DNA from: Sycon ciliatum
Lineage: Eukaryota; Porifera; Calcarea; Leucosolenida; Sycettidae
DNA length: 64,000 nucleotides
NCBI RefSeq assembly: GCF_964019385.1
Contig: NC_088645.1
Span: forward strand, 45,485,729 to 45,549,728
Direction of reading: 5' to 3'
The notes below the pieces were generated by a model. That model ran no database searches. It was not told the origin of the DNA and saw only the letters and a list, made by a program, of their open reading frames with translations. The position numbers and the translations under genes were made by a program. Each line of letters starts with the position of its first letter. Within the stretch, counting starts at the first letter, position 1. This document shows, in pieces, positions 43,324 through 54,168 of the stretch.

Positions 43324-44229
43324 TTTGATATATCGCTCCGTATTTTTAGTTTTCAAAGCAAACGTTCGGCATCTCCGCTACCTTGCCCGTCAATGATCGA
43401 GTCACCATCGTGTTCAGAGCCCTCGAATTAGTTTAGATAGGTTCATGGTTCTCCTCCGTAGCCGGTTTTAGCAGTTTGAAGAATTTGTGCGCAGCGGCTG
43501 AAGTCGGCTATGGAGTGCACTATTTGACGGGCTCTGCGTGACGGAGCGAGCAGACTGTTGGCTTGTACATCCGCTAATGTTCTTCACGTCAAGATTCTGG
43601 AGGTGCTTGAGCAGGAGATGATTATTTCAATCCATCGAAGCAGAGCACGTCCCGTCCAACATCTACATGTACCGGTACATGTTCGACGGTTTCTCCGTCA
43701 CCCTCCAAGAACACCAAAAACCCGCACATCGCGCATACATTCAGTGTGTTTGCATGATATTCATGAGGTCCGGGAAGCCTACTTTTGTGCCATTGCTCTG
43801 CATACAATTGCACACATGGCCTCCGACCATTGCATACCAAATTTGTGGCCTGATAACTCCGGTTTGGGACAAGATATACCCATGAACATTTCTGTGTGTG
43901 TTCTGCAGAGGTTTTTCTTTCCAGTCGTGTGATTTTTTTTACCTATATTCTTATAAATGGGCGTGGCAACAGCAAACTTCCAAACAAGTGGGTATACACC
44001 GCTTGCAAAGGAGATGTTGAAGATGGTGGAGAGAGGAGACGAATTTGTTTAACAATGCAACACAATATTGTGGAAAGGTCACAACAATAAGAGACAAGAT
44101 CAAAAGGAAAGCTTTACAATATTAATAATAATAAAACGTAGCCTGTAAAATGCAAAGAGTCACTGAGTACAGTTATTCAATATCCATGTCCAGTAGTAGT
44201 AGTTTTATAATAAAAATAATCTGCTGCAA
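43324..44229. other. Unassigned interval
   Basis: Open frames on both strands at 43558-43932 overlap each other and match nothing recognised. The last 130 bp is A/T-rich and probably the 3' UTR of the minus LINE at 44230. Confidence 0.4.
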
Positions 44230-44240
44230 TTAATAGATTA

Positions 44241-44865
44241 TCACATGCGAGCAACCTGGGCCTCGGCAACAACCAGCTCAGCAGACTCCGGATGCCGAAC
44301 CGATCGCTCACGGAAAAGACCCCGTGAACCCCGCAAACACATGATGCATGATCGCAACAGGGCAAATGAGAGACGGCATCTGATGTAAGATATTACGTGG
44401 GAGTACTGCTCCTTCCTCCTTTCCGCTCTCAATAACGCGATTCGGCGATAGAGTGATGTCGCCGCTCTTCCCATGCCACCACTTGCCGACAGCACAACAG
44501 GCATGAACGTCGCATGCTCCACCTCTCTCACTCTCTCTCTTCATAGCATCGTCGCTTTTCTTTTTCATGGCGCCGATATACAGTGGTGTGTTTTGCAGAT
44601 CGATTTGAGCGTGCATGAGGATTAAAAACCCGTATATCAAGTAAAGTGCGCTCAAAACGACTGCCCCACAAATCACTGACCGCTACAGCAAGCCGCGCGT
44701 GCTCCTCCACGATAGCAGACCTGTATCTCATTCTCTCTCCAGTGAGTGGCTGAAGCAGTGGCTCGATGGAGACATTGTGACAGGTCTCTTGAAGGAGAGA
44801 GGCTGTCACATCCCGGATCTCATTATGGCGGATAATGGTAAAACCACCGAGGGGACATGACAAGG
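44241..44865 (-). pseudogene. LINE RLE-like domain, downstream of the Gypsy insertion
   Basis: Reads LSCPLGGFTIIRHNEIRD, SIEPLLQPLTGERMRYRSA, ARLAVAVSDLWGSRFERTL, LDIRVFNPHARSNRS, then after a frame change in a GA-rich run near 44530, MREVEHATFMPVVLSASGG to the stop at 44241. The Asp of the RLDV block seen in sister copies is Ala here, so the endonuclease is probably dead independently of the interruption. Confidence 0.72.
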
Positions 44866-45256
44866 TGTAGAGCATGCAGATTCTTCAACCTTGTACCTGT
44901 TGCATTGTAGTGAGGTGCCTGTGTCACTGTAGCTTGGTGTGTTAAAACCTGTACAGTAATAGGACTAGTATCCTTTGCATGTGAAGTTCGAACCTACCTT
45001 TTTCAGAAGCTTTCCTTTTTTCTTTACTTTCTTCCAATACATGTCTTCTGATTGGCCGAATCTGTGCCATCTCTCTATCTCCTGATTGGTCTAAACCGTT
45101 GCTCGTTGTTATGTGAAACCTGAACTCTCTTAGTCTTGGCACATATAAAAAGCTCTGTCTCTGAAGAAAGATCATCCTTCATTTCTTCAACCACTTCTCC
45201 TTGCTCTGGTGAGACTTGTTGGTTGTTGTGTGCCCAACCACTTGGGCCACGCTACA
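44866..45256 (+). repeat. 5' LTR of the Gypsy element
   Basis: 391 bp, from TGTAGAGCATGCAG to GGCCACGCTACA. A TATA box TATAAAA lies at 45144-45150. It also contains two pyrimidine-rich blocks and a GATTGG/CCAAT-type motif. Confidence 0.92.
45144..45150 (+). promoter_or_regulatory. TATA box in the 5' LTR
   Basis: TATAAAA, about 110 bp before the LTR end, in a position typical for LTR promoters; the same box is in the 3' LTR. Confidence 0.6.
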
Positions 45257-45258
45257 AC

Positions 45259-45273
45259 TGGTGGCAGCGGTGG
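45259..45273 (+). promoter_or_regulatory. Primer-binding site, tRNA-Leu type
   Basis: TGGTGGCAGCGGTGG starts two bases after the LTR and complements CCACCGCTGCCACCA, the 3' end of animal tRNA-Leu(AAG). The small ubiquitin-bearing LTR element shares it. Confidence 0.75.
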
Positions 45274-45342
45274 ATGTTTCGGGTTTTTTTTTCATGCTAT
45301 GTTTTTGTTGTTGTGACAATGTGAAGTGATTCCTGGTTCGGA

Positions 45343-46326
45343 ATGGCCCAAGCACAGCCTAACCAGCAAGTACCGCCGGCCCAGCCGCCCCGTCCGGCCC
45401 AGCCAGTTCAGCCAGCTCAGCCAGCCCAGCCAGTTCAGCCAGCCCAGCCAGCACAGCCAGTTCAGCCCGCCCAGCCAGTGCAGCCAGCCCAGCCACTTCA
45501 GCCCGCCCAGCCAGTTCAGCCCGCCCAGCCAGCTCCCGTTCGACCCATCCGGCCATGGGCAACTCCGGAACGTTTTGATGGTGGAGCAGCCTCGGACTGG
45601 ACTACTTGGCGTGACCACTTCACTCAAGTTTGCCTGGTTAATCAGTGGACGCCGCAGGACCAGGCACAGTACATCCCGTTATACTTGATAGAGAATGCGC
45701 AGTGCTACTACCAGTCGCTTCCTGTCGCGACACGCCAGGATGTTCAGCAATTACTGGTAGCTCTGGAGGGTCGGTTTGCTCCACCCGTCAGGACCGACCT
45801 CCATAGAGCGGAATTGAAGGCCAGACGACAGCGAGGTGAGGAGGCGTTGTCTGATTACTGCGAGGTGATTCGCCGATTGTCTCGCAGAGCGTACCCTACC
45901 TTGCCAAACCTCGTGCAGGACCAGCTGGCATGTGACCAATTCATTGAAGGTCTGGACAGCAGAGAGTTGCGCATGGAGGTACGTCGCCAAGACCCCCGAA
46001 CTCTTGACCAGGCACTGCAGCAAGGACTTCGAGCACTTGCCATACTCCAAGCGGACGCTACTACTAGTGCGTCTCAGCCAGTGGCCGCGGCTGTCTGTGC
46101 TGCCAGGGAAGATCGTTTGGATGCCTTATTAGTAAGGATGGAACGATTGGAAACCGCTCTGTCATCTTTGCAGCGACCGCAGCAGCAACCCCAGCAGCAA
46201 CCCCAACAACAGCGCCGCTGTTACCATTGTGGGAGTGCCGAACATCTGATTGCGTACTGCCCGACTGCACCTCCACCCCGGGGACAACGTCAGCGCCCTT
46301 CGGGAAACGGCCGGGAGTTGGCATAG
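45343..46326 (+). CDS. gag: Gypsy gag polyprotein
   Basis: 327 codons from an ATG. Residues about 12-68 are Pro/Gln-rich repeats of QPAQPV. A capsid-like region follows (WATPERFDGGAASDWTTWRD onward), with LxxLYLIENAQCYYQSLP and DQFIEGLDSRELRMEVRR typical of Gypsy gag. A Gln-rich run precedes one CCHC knuckle, CYHCGSAEHLIAYCP. It packages element RNA. The pol frame overlaps its last 100 nt in the -1 frame, as is usual in the family. Confidence 0.85.
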   Translation: MAQAQPNQQVPPAQPPRPAQPVQPAQPAQPVQPAQPAQPVQPAQPVQPAQPLQPAQPVQPAQPAPVRPIRPWATPERFDGGAASDWTTWRDHFTQVCLVNQWTPQDQAQYIPLYLIENAQCYYQSLPVATRQDVQQLLVALEGRFAPPVRTDLHRAELKARRQRGEEALSDYCEVIRRLSRRAYPTLPNLVQDQLACDQFIEGLDSRELRMEVRRQDPRTLDQALQQGLRALAILQADATTSASQPVAAAVCAAREDRLDALLVRMERLETALSSLQRPQQQPQQQPQQQRRCYHCGSAEHLIAYCPTAPPPRGQRQRPSGNGRELA

Positions 46327-49300
46327 AGGGTCCAGAGTCAGCTCCAAACCACCATGGCCCGGAAGTGCTGCCCGCCGCGCCTTCCGATGTAGTATGCCAT
46401 TCCGTTGCTGTTGACAGTTGCCAGTATGTTATCGGCAAAGTAAGTTCAATGTGCATAACTGATGTCCACATGTTAGTTGATTCTGGAAGTTCGATTTCGT
46501 TTGTCAGCTCAGCATTCTATCAACAACATAAGCATATAAAATTAAACAAAATTTCTACATCAGTCCGAAGTGTTGATGGCAGTGGCGTGACTGTGGAAGG
46601 AGCGGTGGATGTGCAGCTAGAGTTTGGCAGCCTCCAACTTCAGCACACTATGGTAGTTGCGAACATTGAGCCTGACGTACTATTAGGCATAGACTTCCTC
46701 CGTAGGCACGGTTGTATTATGGATCTGGGACAAGGCTGTCTGCGCTTGAGCAATCAGACCCTTCCATTGACACAGGGAGTTGGGCCCAAGCACCTTTCAT
46801 GTCAGAGAGTGGAAACAGACCCCATTCCAGTGCAATTGGCTGAATCTGTTGTTCTACAGGGCTATTCTCAGTTGATAACGCAAGGTAGATTACGTGACAC
46901 TGAGTTTATGTCTCCATCGTGCGGAATGGTAGAGCCAACAGAGTCGTTCGTAGATAAATTTTGTGTCAGTGCAGCTAGAGTGGTCACGACCGTGAGTGAG
47001 AACAGTACTGTTCCTGTCAGGTTGCAGAACCTGCTACCACGGCCTGTCACTATAAACAAGGGTACAGTTGTTGGCATGTTCGAATCTTGCTTTGTTGAGA
47101 AAGCCGCAGAAGCCGCGGATGAGCGTGATTGTACTGCTGAAAGCTGTAATGCTGCTGATATGTGTTCTGACCCTGTTGAGTTGTTTGACCTTAGTCATCT
47201 CGATACAGAAGAGGCAGCAGCCGTCAGGTCTCTTCTCTCGGAGTTCAGCGACATAATTTCAACGGGAGCAATGGATCTTGGCTCTACCGGTGTTGCCAAA
47301 CACGACATCGAGACCACTAGCAGCCAGCCTATTCGCCAAGCCCCTAGACGATTGCCGCTTCACCATGCAAATGAGGTTCGTGAACATGTTGAGCAGCTTT
47401 TAGCTGAGGGTTTAGTCGATCCTTCCAACAGTCCTTGGGCAGCCCCTATTGTTGTTGTTCGGAAGCCTGATGGAGCTATTAGACTATGTGTCGATTATCG
47501 CAAACTCAATGCTGTAACTGTCAGAGACGCATTCCCCATTCCGCGGATTGATGATGCGATAGACAACATGGGTGACGCACAGTATTTCACAACCCTAGAT
47601 CTTGCATCCGGTTACTGGCAGGTAGAGCTAACTAATGCAGCAAGGGCGAAATCAGCATTTGTCACTCCATTTGGATTGTTTGAATGGAAAGTCATGCCAT
47701 TTGGGTTGTGCAATGCCCCAGCAACTTTCCAGCGCCTGATGACCATGGTTCTGGGTGATCTTGTGCCAAGCGTATGTTCAGCGTACATAGATGACACCAT
47801 AACTTTCTCGAAAACATTTCAAGAACATCTGGTTAGACTGCGCCTAGTGTTTGAAAAATTCCGGGCAGCAGGTTTGAAGGTCAAGCCTCGTAAGTGCCAG
47901 ATTCTGAGCAAGTCGGTTACGTATCTTGCGCATGTGTTCAAGGGAGGTGGTGTGAGCCCTGATCCCAAGAATTGCAGTTCGGTCACCAGTCTCAAACCAC
48001 TTAGCTCTGCAACCGAGGTTCGTCGATTTGTAGGTTTTGCTTCCTACTACAGGCGGTTCATCAAGGACTTCGCGACAATTGCAGCACCGCTACACAAGCT
48101 AATGCAGAAACAGGCAAGCTTTTCGTGGACGGATGAGTGTCAGCAAGCGTTCGATATCCTGAAGCAGAAGCTCACGTCATCTCCTGTCCTGACGTACCCG
48201 GATCCATCCCGCAAGTTTATCCTGGACACGGATGCTTCTGACACTGGTATTGGTGCAACTCTATCGCAGGTTGACGATCAGGGCAGAGAGCAGGTAATTG
48301 CGTATGCTAGTAGTTCACTTAGTAAGAGCCAACGTCGCTACGGCACAACTCGGCGTGAGATGTATGCAGTGGTCTTCTTTGTGCAATACTTCAAACATTA
48401 TTTGCTGGGTGCAAACTTTACCTTGCGAACCGATCACAAAGCCCTTCTCTGGTTGAAGTCTTTCAAGGATTCGGAAGGTATCCTGGCGAGATGGTTGGAG
48501 AAACTAGAAGCGTTCGATTTCACAACTGTCCACCGTAGAGGTACTCAGCATGCCAATGCAGATGCATTGTCACGGTTCCATAGCCAACCTGCGGACAATT
48601 CGGAGCATCCTGCATCGGCCACTGCCGAGCCTTCAGTAATGGATCCAAATATTACTGTTGTCTGTCCTTCCCAGTCTTCCATTCCTGTCCCTACAGCCGT
48701 GCCATCAGTCTCTCCGGATACAGCAGCTGGTGATGCATTGACGCAGGATTCTGGACATCAAGCATACGTGGGTAATGTTGACGTTGAATCACAACCTGCA
48801 GAACATGCGAATGATGATAGCAATTTACTTGGAAGCAATTGGGCAGATTTTTTTAGTGCAGAAGATATTCGCAGAGCTCAAGCGGAAGACAGTGACATTG
48901 ACTGCATGATTGGTTGGCAACAAGCATTGTTAGACAGGCCTAAACGCAGTGATAGTGCTATGAAAGGAGCATCATTAACCTTGATACGTCTGTGGAGTCA
49001 GTGGAAACGGCTGGTTCTGCAAGATGGCTTACTGTATCGTACGTACACTTCAGTAGATGGTAGCAACTCATTTCTGCAACTTGTTGTACCTGTCAGTTTG
49101 CGACAGAGGATTATGACTGGGATGCACAATGAGTGTAGTGGTGGCCACCTCGCTACTGAACGTACTCTAGAGAAGGTGAAAGCTAGATTCTATTGGCCTT
49201 TTATGTCGTCTGACATTGAGCTGCATTGCAAGGCGTGTGCGCTTTGTTCAGCTAGGCGTACCCCAGCACCAACCGCTCGCGCTCCGATGAAGGTGGACCA

Positions 49301-50420
49301 ACCATCCTTTCCACTGCAACGTGTCGCTATGGACATCATGGGACCACTGCCCAGAACAAATCGAGGTAACCTCTACATTGTTGTGATTACTGATTATTTC
49401 ACGAAGTGGGTAGAAGCGTTTGCCATCCCGGATATGACTGCTAGGACAATAGCTTCGGCACTGATTGATGGTTTCATTTGTCGCTACGGTGTGCCACTGT
49501 CTATCCACACTGATCAAGGTGCGCAATTTGAGTCAAATTTGTTCAAATCCATCTGTGAACTGTTAGATATGAAGAAGACACGCACGACTCCATACCATCC
49601 TTCTAGTGATGGTTTAGTTGAACGGATGAATCGTACACTTGAGAACATGCTGAGTGCCAGAGTCAATGCCAATCACAATGACTGGGACCTGCATATTCAA
49701 CGCTGTTTACTGGCGTATCGTAGTAGCGTACATAGTTCAACCAAGGAAACCCCAGCTAGATTGATGTTCGGCAGAGAGCTTAAGTTGCCAGTGGATATTA
49801 TGTTTAACGACTCCAGAGAACATGTCAAATCTGTACCTGACTATATGATTGGTCTCGAGATCTCCTTGCAGCAGGCATTTTCTCACGCTCGATCAGCTGG
49901 CGCTAAAGCACAGAAACGTCAGAAGGACTACTATGATGCAAAGACGACCAAGCCACGGTTTGCGATCAATGAGAAGGTGCGCTTACACAACCCAGCTGTG
50001 AAAGCAGGCAACACAAAGAAGTTCCTCAAGCCATGGACCGGGCCGTATCGAGTTGTCGAGGTGATCGATGACGTGGTGTACAGGATTGAGCACTGTGATA
50101 CAGGGAAACTCCAGGTGGTGCACATCAACCGGCTCAAGTCAACGACTCAAGTACCGGAGGAGCAGCACGCTCCAGTGCCAGCACACCTACCTCAACCGGC
50201 GCTAATTGATTACGTGCAAGACGCAGTTCCGGCTGTTCCGGTTCCGGCAGTTCCGGTTATTCCAGTTCCGGCAGTTCCAGCTGTTCCAGTTCCGGCTGTT
50301 CCAGTCCCGGCTGTTCCGGCAGCTCCCGTTGTGCCGGCCGTTCCGATCATGCCACAGGCAGGTGGGTATAACTTACGCAATCGGGCAAATCTCCAGAGGC
50401 CGGTGCGATACCGTCAATGA
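46227..50420 (+). CDS. pol: Gypsy pol polyprotein
   Basis: 1397 codons in the -1 frame relative to gag, with no ATG at its start, consistent with the frameshift expression known for this family. Domains in order: aspartic protease (VDSGSSISFVSS, about residue 84), RT (catalytic YIDD at about 520, within CSAYIDDTITFS), RNase H (LDTDASDTGIGATL, about 667), integrase HHCC finger (about 965-1000), then the D,D,E core (MDIMGPLP, HTDQGAQFES and SSDGLVERMNRT, about 1034-1131). The C-terminus has a VPAVPVPAVP-type repeat tail. Confidence 0.92.
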   Translation: MWECRTSDCVLPDCTSTPGTTSAPFGKRPGVGIEGPESAPNHHGPEVLPAAPSDVVCHSVAVDSCQYVIGKVSSMCITDVHMLVDSGSSISFVSSAFYQQHKHIKLNKISTSVRSVDGSGVTVEGAVDVQLEFGSLQLQHTMVVANIEPDVLLGIDFLRRHGCIMDLGQGCLRLSNQTLPLTQGVGPKHLSCQRVETDPIPVQLAESVVLQGYSQLITQGRLRDTEFMSPSCGMVEPTESFVDKFCVSAARVVTTVSENSTVPVRLQNLLPRPVTINKGTVVGMFESCFVEKAAEAADERDCTAESCNAADMCSDPVELFDLSHLDTEEAAAVRSLLSEFSDIISTGAMDLGSTGVAKHDIETTSSQPIRQAPRRLPLHHANEVREHVEQLLAEGLVDPSNSPWAAPIVVVRKPDGAIRLCVDYRKLNAVTVRDAFPIPRIDDAIDNMGDAQYFTTLDLASGYWQVELTNAARAKSAFVTPFGLFEWKVMPFGLCNAPATFQRLMTMVLGDLVPSVCSAYIDDTITFSKTFQEHLVRLRLVFEKFRAAGLKVKPRKCQILSKSVTYLAHVFKGGGVSPDPKNCSSVTSLKPLSSATEVRRFVGFASYYRRFIKDFATIAAPLHKLMQKQASFSWTDECQQAFDILKQKLTSSPVLTYPDPSRKFILDTDASDTGIGATLSQVDDQGREQVIAYASSSLSKSQRRYGTTRREMYAVVFFVQYFKHYLLGANFTLRTDHKALLWLKSFKDSEGILARWLEKLEAFDFTTVHRRGTQHANADALSRFHSQPADNSEHPASATAEPSVMDPNITVVCPSQSSIPVPTAVPSVSPDTAAGDALTQDSGHQAYVGNVDVESQPAEHANDDSNLLGSNWADFFSAEDIRRAQAEDSDIDCMIGWQQALLDRPKRSDSAMKGASLTLIRLWSQWKRLVLQDGLLYRTYTSVDGSNSFLQLVVPVSLRQRIMTGMHNECSGGHLATERTLEKVKARFYWPFMSSDIELHCKACALCSARRTPAPTARAPMKVDQPSFPLQRVAMDIMGPLPRTNRGNLYIVVITDYFTKWVEAFAIPDMTARTIASALIDGFICRYGVPLSIHTDQGAQFESNLFKSICELLDMKKTRTTPYHPSSDGLVERMNRTLENMLSARVNANHNDWDLHIQRCLLAYRSSVHSSTKETPARLMFGRELKLPVDIMFNDSREHVKSVPDYMIGLEISLQQAFSHARSAGAKAQKRQKDYYDAKTTKPRFAINEKVRLHNPAVKAGNTKKFLKPWTGPYRVVEVIDDVVYRIEHCDTGKLQVVHINRLKSTTQVPEEQHAPVPAHLPQPALIDYVQDAVPAVPVPAVPVIPVPAVPAVPVPAVPVPAVPAAPVVPAVPIMPQAGGYNLRNRANLQRPVRYRQ

Positions 50421-50616
50421 GAGCCAAGAACAATTGATATGTACAATTTTCTTGTGAAGATTTGAGAGATTGAGATTTGAGTTTTTTTAGATATAGTGTT
50501 GGGTTGGCATTTAACACACAGTTTATATAGCTTCTTCCTTGGGTTCTTTCGTTTCATTTTTATTTGTACAATATTCACATTATCACGAGGACGTTATTCA
50601 ATCTGGGAGGGGGCCA

Positions 50617-51007
50617 TGTAGAGCATGCAGATTCTTCAACCTTGTACCTGTTGCATTGTAGTGAAGTGCCTGTGTCACTGTAGCTTGGTGTGTTAAAACC
50701 TGTACAGTAATAGGACTAGTATCCTTTGCATGTGAAGTTCGAACCTACCTTTTTCAGAAGCTTTCCTTTTTTCTTTACTTTCTTCCAATACATGTCTTCT
50801 GATTGGCCGAATCTGTGCCATCTTTCTATCTCCTGATTGGTCTAAACCGTTGCTCGTTGTTATGTGAAACCTGAACTCTCTTAGTCTTGGCACATATAAA
50901 AAGCTCTGTCTCTGAAGAAAGATCATCCTTCATTTCTTCAACCACTTCTCCTTGCTCTGGTGAGACTTGTTGGTTGTTGTGTGCCCAACCACTTGGGCCA
51001 CGCTACA
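50617..51007 (+). repeat. 3' LTR of the Gypsy element
   Basis: 391 bp, nearly identical to the 5' LTR. It follows the purine tract CTGGGAGGGGGCCA at about 50603-50616. Confidence 0.92.
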
Positions 51008-51011
51008 AAGG

Positions 51012-51258
51012 CATGGTCAATACCATTGTCCCGTCCACAAGAGCAATGAGTTGGTAACCTCGGTGGCATCCAACCATAACGGAGGCACAAGCCGTCCATG
51101 AACTCAGCTTTGCTCAGTGAAAAGCCACACCTTTTTAATGGACGGCAAGTCAGCCAACTCGAGGCGCCAGGTTCACTGGCGAGGACAATGGTGTGTCGCA
51201 AAGCGTCCGACGCATCATTGCTTATAAGCCGTGCCGACTCCGCCCGGCTGTGACGCAC
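51012..51258 (-). pseudogene. LINE fragment upstream of the Gypsy insertion
   Basis: Reads LRHTIVLASEPGASSWLTCR, RCGFSLSKAEFMDGLCLRYG and HCSCGRDNGIDHA, then stops being LINE where the LTR starts. It continues in meaning with LSCPLGG at 44865. ASEPGASSWL has Pro for the usual Lys. Confidence 0.72.
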
Positions 51259-52931
51259 TTTTGTTTGTTTCTTTTATTTGAATTCGTTTAGAGCATAGGC
51301 AATTCTGCCTTCTCACCAGAGGAAAAACCTCCGGTTCCTGCTAAGAACGAATATAATATTATGAGAGAAGGAAATATTAAAAAGAATCATAACATGATAA
51401 TTCCAAAGCACAAAGTTTGTATATAATTCAAATGGGTGTGTGTATGTGTAAGCATGCAGTGAACAAAACACAGAGAAAACATGCAGTAATGTGTAGGGAT
51501 GCCGAGCATGGTGGTTACAAATTACAATTAATTCTGTTCAGAGCCAGTTTAAAGGCAACCGCCGCACTGTGGAGGCGAATATCGCTGGGAAGGGCATTCC
51601 AAAGAGTGCTTCCCACAAATGTCAATGACTGACGACCGGAAGGTCCAGGAAGGAAAGGCACTTGCAGTAGCCGCTGTTCCTGTCCTCGATTAATTCGGCG
51701 ATCATCCCGGGATGCTTGGCCTGTATTAGCCATCAACTGAAAGTAGGTGTAGAAAAGAGGACTTGCAAGATCATGTAGGCAACGGAAAACAATAAACAAA
51801 ACCTTGTAGTTAAAAATGTGAGTTAGGGATCGAATAGATAAGCGCACCAGGAGGGGGGCTGTGGATGCACGGCTGGAGAGTCGGAAAATTGCACGAATTC
51901 CGGATTTGCTGGATTTGAATAAACGACTCTGCAGCTGCTGTATCAGGGACGGGAAGAATGCATTGGATGCGTACGTTAGTCGTGCTTGCACAATGCCAAT
52001 GTACCAAAGTCTGCGGGCTCGTATGGGCAGAGATCGCCCATGGCGCCATAGCTGGCTGATGGCGACTGACGCCTTCTGCATAACACTGGAGACATGTGAT
52101 TGCCAGGATAGCTGGTCATCAATGGTTACGCCAAGGTATTTGGCAGTGGAGGTAACAGTTAAGGCTTGATCCTTACATTTCACGACTGGTATGTCGCCAG
52201 TGAATCCCCGAGGTTGAATTACCATGACTTGGGTTTTGCCGGTATTCAGCAGAAGCCCAATTTCGGAGAGCCAGTCAGACAGACGTGTCACAGCCGTAGT
52301 CAACGTCTTGCAAACAGTGTCCAGATCTGAATCAGAATAATCTAGGATGATGTCGTCCGCGAACTCCTGATGAACAACAGCGCAAGGTATGACGTCGGAA
52401 ATGTCACTCGTGCAAAGGACAAAGAGAAGCGGCCCAAGAACACTGCCTTGGGGCACACCTCTTGAGCATGGGACTGCATCAGAGAGAGCCTCACACACCT
52501 TGACACGCTGAGTACGACCAGACAGATAGCTAGCCAACCATAACAATACTCTGCCATTGACTCCCAGGGTGAATAGTTTATCAATCAGACGTTGATGTTG
52601 GACACGGTCAAACGCTTTTGACATGTCAACCATCACAATACCTGTGTATTTTCGCTCTTGTTTGGCCAGCAGCCAACGGTTGGCGGCTAGAACTAATGCA
52701 TCTTCCGTAGAGTGCATTTTCCTGTAGGCAAACTGACTGCTAGGTAATAATTATGCTATGTTGCGTGAGGTATGCTGTGAGTTGCTTCTTTACAAAGAAC
52801 TCTAAAATCCGGGACAGAATAGGGAGCAATGACACAGGTCTATAGTTAGTAGGGGATGTTGCATCGCCACTCTTGAACAGTGGACTAATGTGTGATGTTT
52901 TAAAACACACTGGCACAGTACCTGATGTCAA
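51259..52931 (-). mobile_element. 5'-truncated Jockey/CR1-group LINE
   Basis: A minus-strand RT from near motif 1 to the C-terminus, and a 3' UTR ending in AATAAAAGAAACAAACAAA at about 51258-51285. It abuts the RLE-type LINE at 51258. It is distinct from the CR1/L2-like family at 32 and 59 kb. Confidence 0.75.
51515..52931 (-). pseudogene. LINE reverse transcriptase with one frameshift
   Basis: TNYRPVSLLPILSRILEFFV (about 52830), then a frame change near 52745, SQFAYRKMHSTEDALV, VMVDMSKAFDRVQHQRLIDK, RGVPQGSVLGPLLFVL, HQEFADDIILDYSD (catalytic DD near 52360) and KYLGVTIDDQLSW. It ends TLWNALPSDIRLHSA before the stop at 51515. The upstream endonuclease is missing. Confidence 0.78.
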
Positions 52932-53091
52932 GGCACTTCCTTCTTTCTCTTCGCCTTCTCCCGCTGGATGCCAATCAGAGAATTCCCAATATCAGAAACG
53001 CGATCCACGATCGTGTAATTTGTTGGCCCTAATGCCAATAATTAATATTTTAGGATTTTGGACTGAAGTCGCTACTAGTACTGTACTACCG
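52932..53091. other. Unassigned interval
   Basis: No feature recognised. Confidence 0.4.
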
Positions 53092-53642
53092 TACTACAGT
53101 AAGATCGGGCGCCGAAGAACGTAGGGGCTCGAGCGCAGCCTAGGAAAGTTCTTAAATTTTTGATTCTAGCCAGACCGTTCTTATTCACACGCCCGCGGCG
53201 AGTGGAGGGACGTCATGACGTTTGTCATGTACATGTACATGTAGTGCAATGTAGTACAGTCATGTACATGTACATGTACTTCTAAACTAGTGCAGTAGTG
53301 GGTGTCGTAAATGGGAATGACTGTACATGTAGTGCAATGTAGTACTTCTAAACTAGTGGGTGTCGTAAATGGGAATGACTGTACATGTAGCAGTTACTGT
53401 TTACACGTGTACATGACATGTACTCACCTCCCATACATGTACAATGTAGATCTACGTACAATGTAGATCTAGTGTTCTTAAATCTGATAATTCTAGCCTG
53501 GACTGTTCTTAAATTTTGCCGGTTTTCCAGCCTGGGTGTTCTTCGGCGAGGTGTTCTTCGGCGAGGTGTTCTTCGGCGAGGTGTTCTTCGGCGAGGTGTT
53601 CTTCGGCGAGGTGTTCTTCGGCGCCTGATCTTACTGTAGTAG
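53092..53642. mobile_element. Element with 30-bp inverted ends and an internal minisatellite
   Basis: Inverted ends CTACAGTAAGATCGGGCGCC (53095) and its partner at 53611-53642. Contains two near-identical 60-bp blocks (TGTACATGTAGTGCAATGTA) and, at 53535-53623, six copies of the 15-bp unit GGTGTTCTTCGGCGA, which extends the right terminal sequence. The minisatellite therefore arose by repetition of the element end. Confidence 0.65.
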
Positions 53643-54096
53643 CTATATGGCCTAGTGGTCATCAGGTAGACCTTCTATACGTAGTGCATATGTAGCGGAC
53701 ATGGTGTACAGACAGGCGCACTAGAGCCTAGAGGACAGTCCTTCTCGTCCATTTCTTTGCCTGCTGCTAAAACTAGATATGGCATGTTCTCTGTTTCTTT
53801 CCTTGGCGCTGATCGGTGGAATTCTCTGCCCTACCAGTGTGTTGTGTCGCCAAGCTGATCAACCATCCGCTTTCATTTCGCTCTGCAAAGAGCACTTAAG
53901 GTTGGTTCCCTTTAAAAAGACGGCAACGTCGGTAGGGATTTCCCTAACAAAATAATAAATTTCAATTTCAAATTTGGACTTCACGGAGAATTTCAAAGTT
54001 TTTAGGAAATTAGAGGCCACATGCCACGTATTGCTCTTTTCTCTCCGAAACTCAACACTTGCAAGCCAGATATGAAAGAAAGAAAAAATCATCAGT

Positions 54097-54168
54097 CACA
54101 CCACCGGGACTCGAACCAGGGACCTTGCTATTCGCGAGCAATACTCTAACCAACTGAGCTACAGTATG
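54097..54168 (-). tRNA. tRNA-like sequence (pseudogene or SINE head)
   Basis: On minus it folds as a cloverleaf of about 72 nt: acceptor CATACTG pairs with TGGTGTG (with wobbles), the D arm GCTCAGTTGGTTAGAGT contains the A box, and the anticodon stem TTGCT/AGCAA is perfect. The T arm CCTGGTTCGAGTCCCGG contains the B box. The anticodon loop CGCGAAT lacks the invariant U33, with nominal anticodon CGA. Probably not a functional tRNA. Confidence 0.5.

Larger units (their letters stand above)
44866..51007 (+). mobile_element. Ty3/Gypsy LTR retrotransposon, looks whole and recent
   Basis: 6142 bp with 391-bp LTRs that differ at only about two positions by eye, a primer site of tRNA-Leu type, gag, pol in the order protease-RT-RNase H-integrase, and a purine tract before the 3' LTR. 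The target duplication is AAGG. No env-like frame or chromodomain was recognised. It looks whole, with no breaks seen in the two main frames. Inserted in an RLE-type LINE, so younger than that copy. Confidence 0.93.
44230..51258 (-). mobile_element. RLE-type LINE fragment split by the Gypsy element
   Basis: LINE sequence on minus is present at 51258-51008 (upstream) and 44865-44230 (downstream), interrupted only by the LTR element 44866-51007. The 4-bp duplication AAGG (44862-44865, 51008-51011) marks the insertion within the codons before LSCPLGG. The 5' part abuts another LINE at 51259. Confidence 0.8.

Noticed and set aside
45359-45562. Antisense frame opposite the gag repeat
   Set aside because: Shadow of the QPAQPV repeat; the gag frame has domain support.
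54097-54168. Functional tRNA-Ser(CGA)
   Set aside because: No long variable arm, no U33, a T-stem mismatch, and location in a repeated inverted structure.
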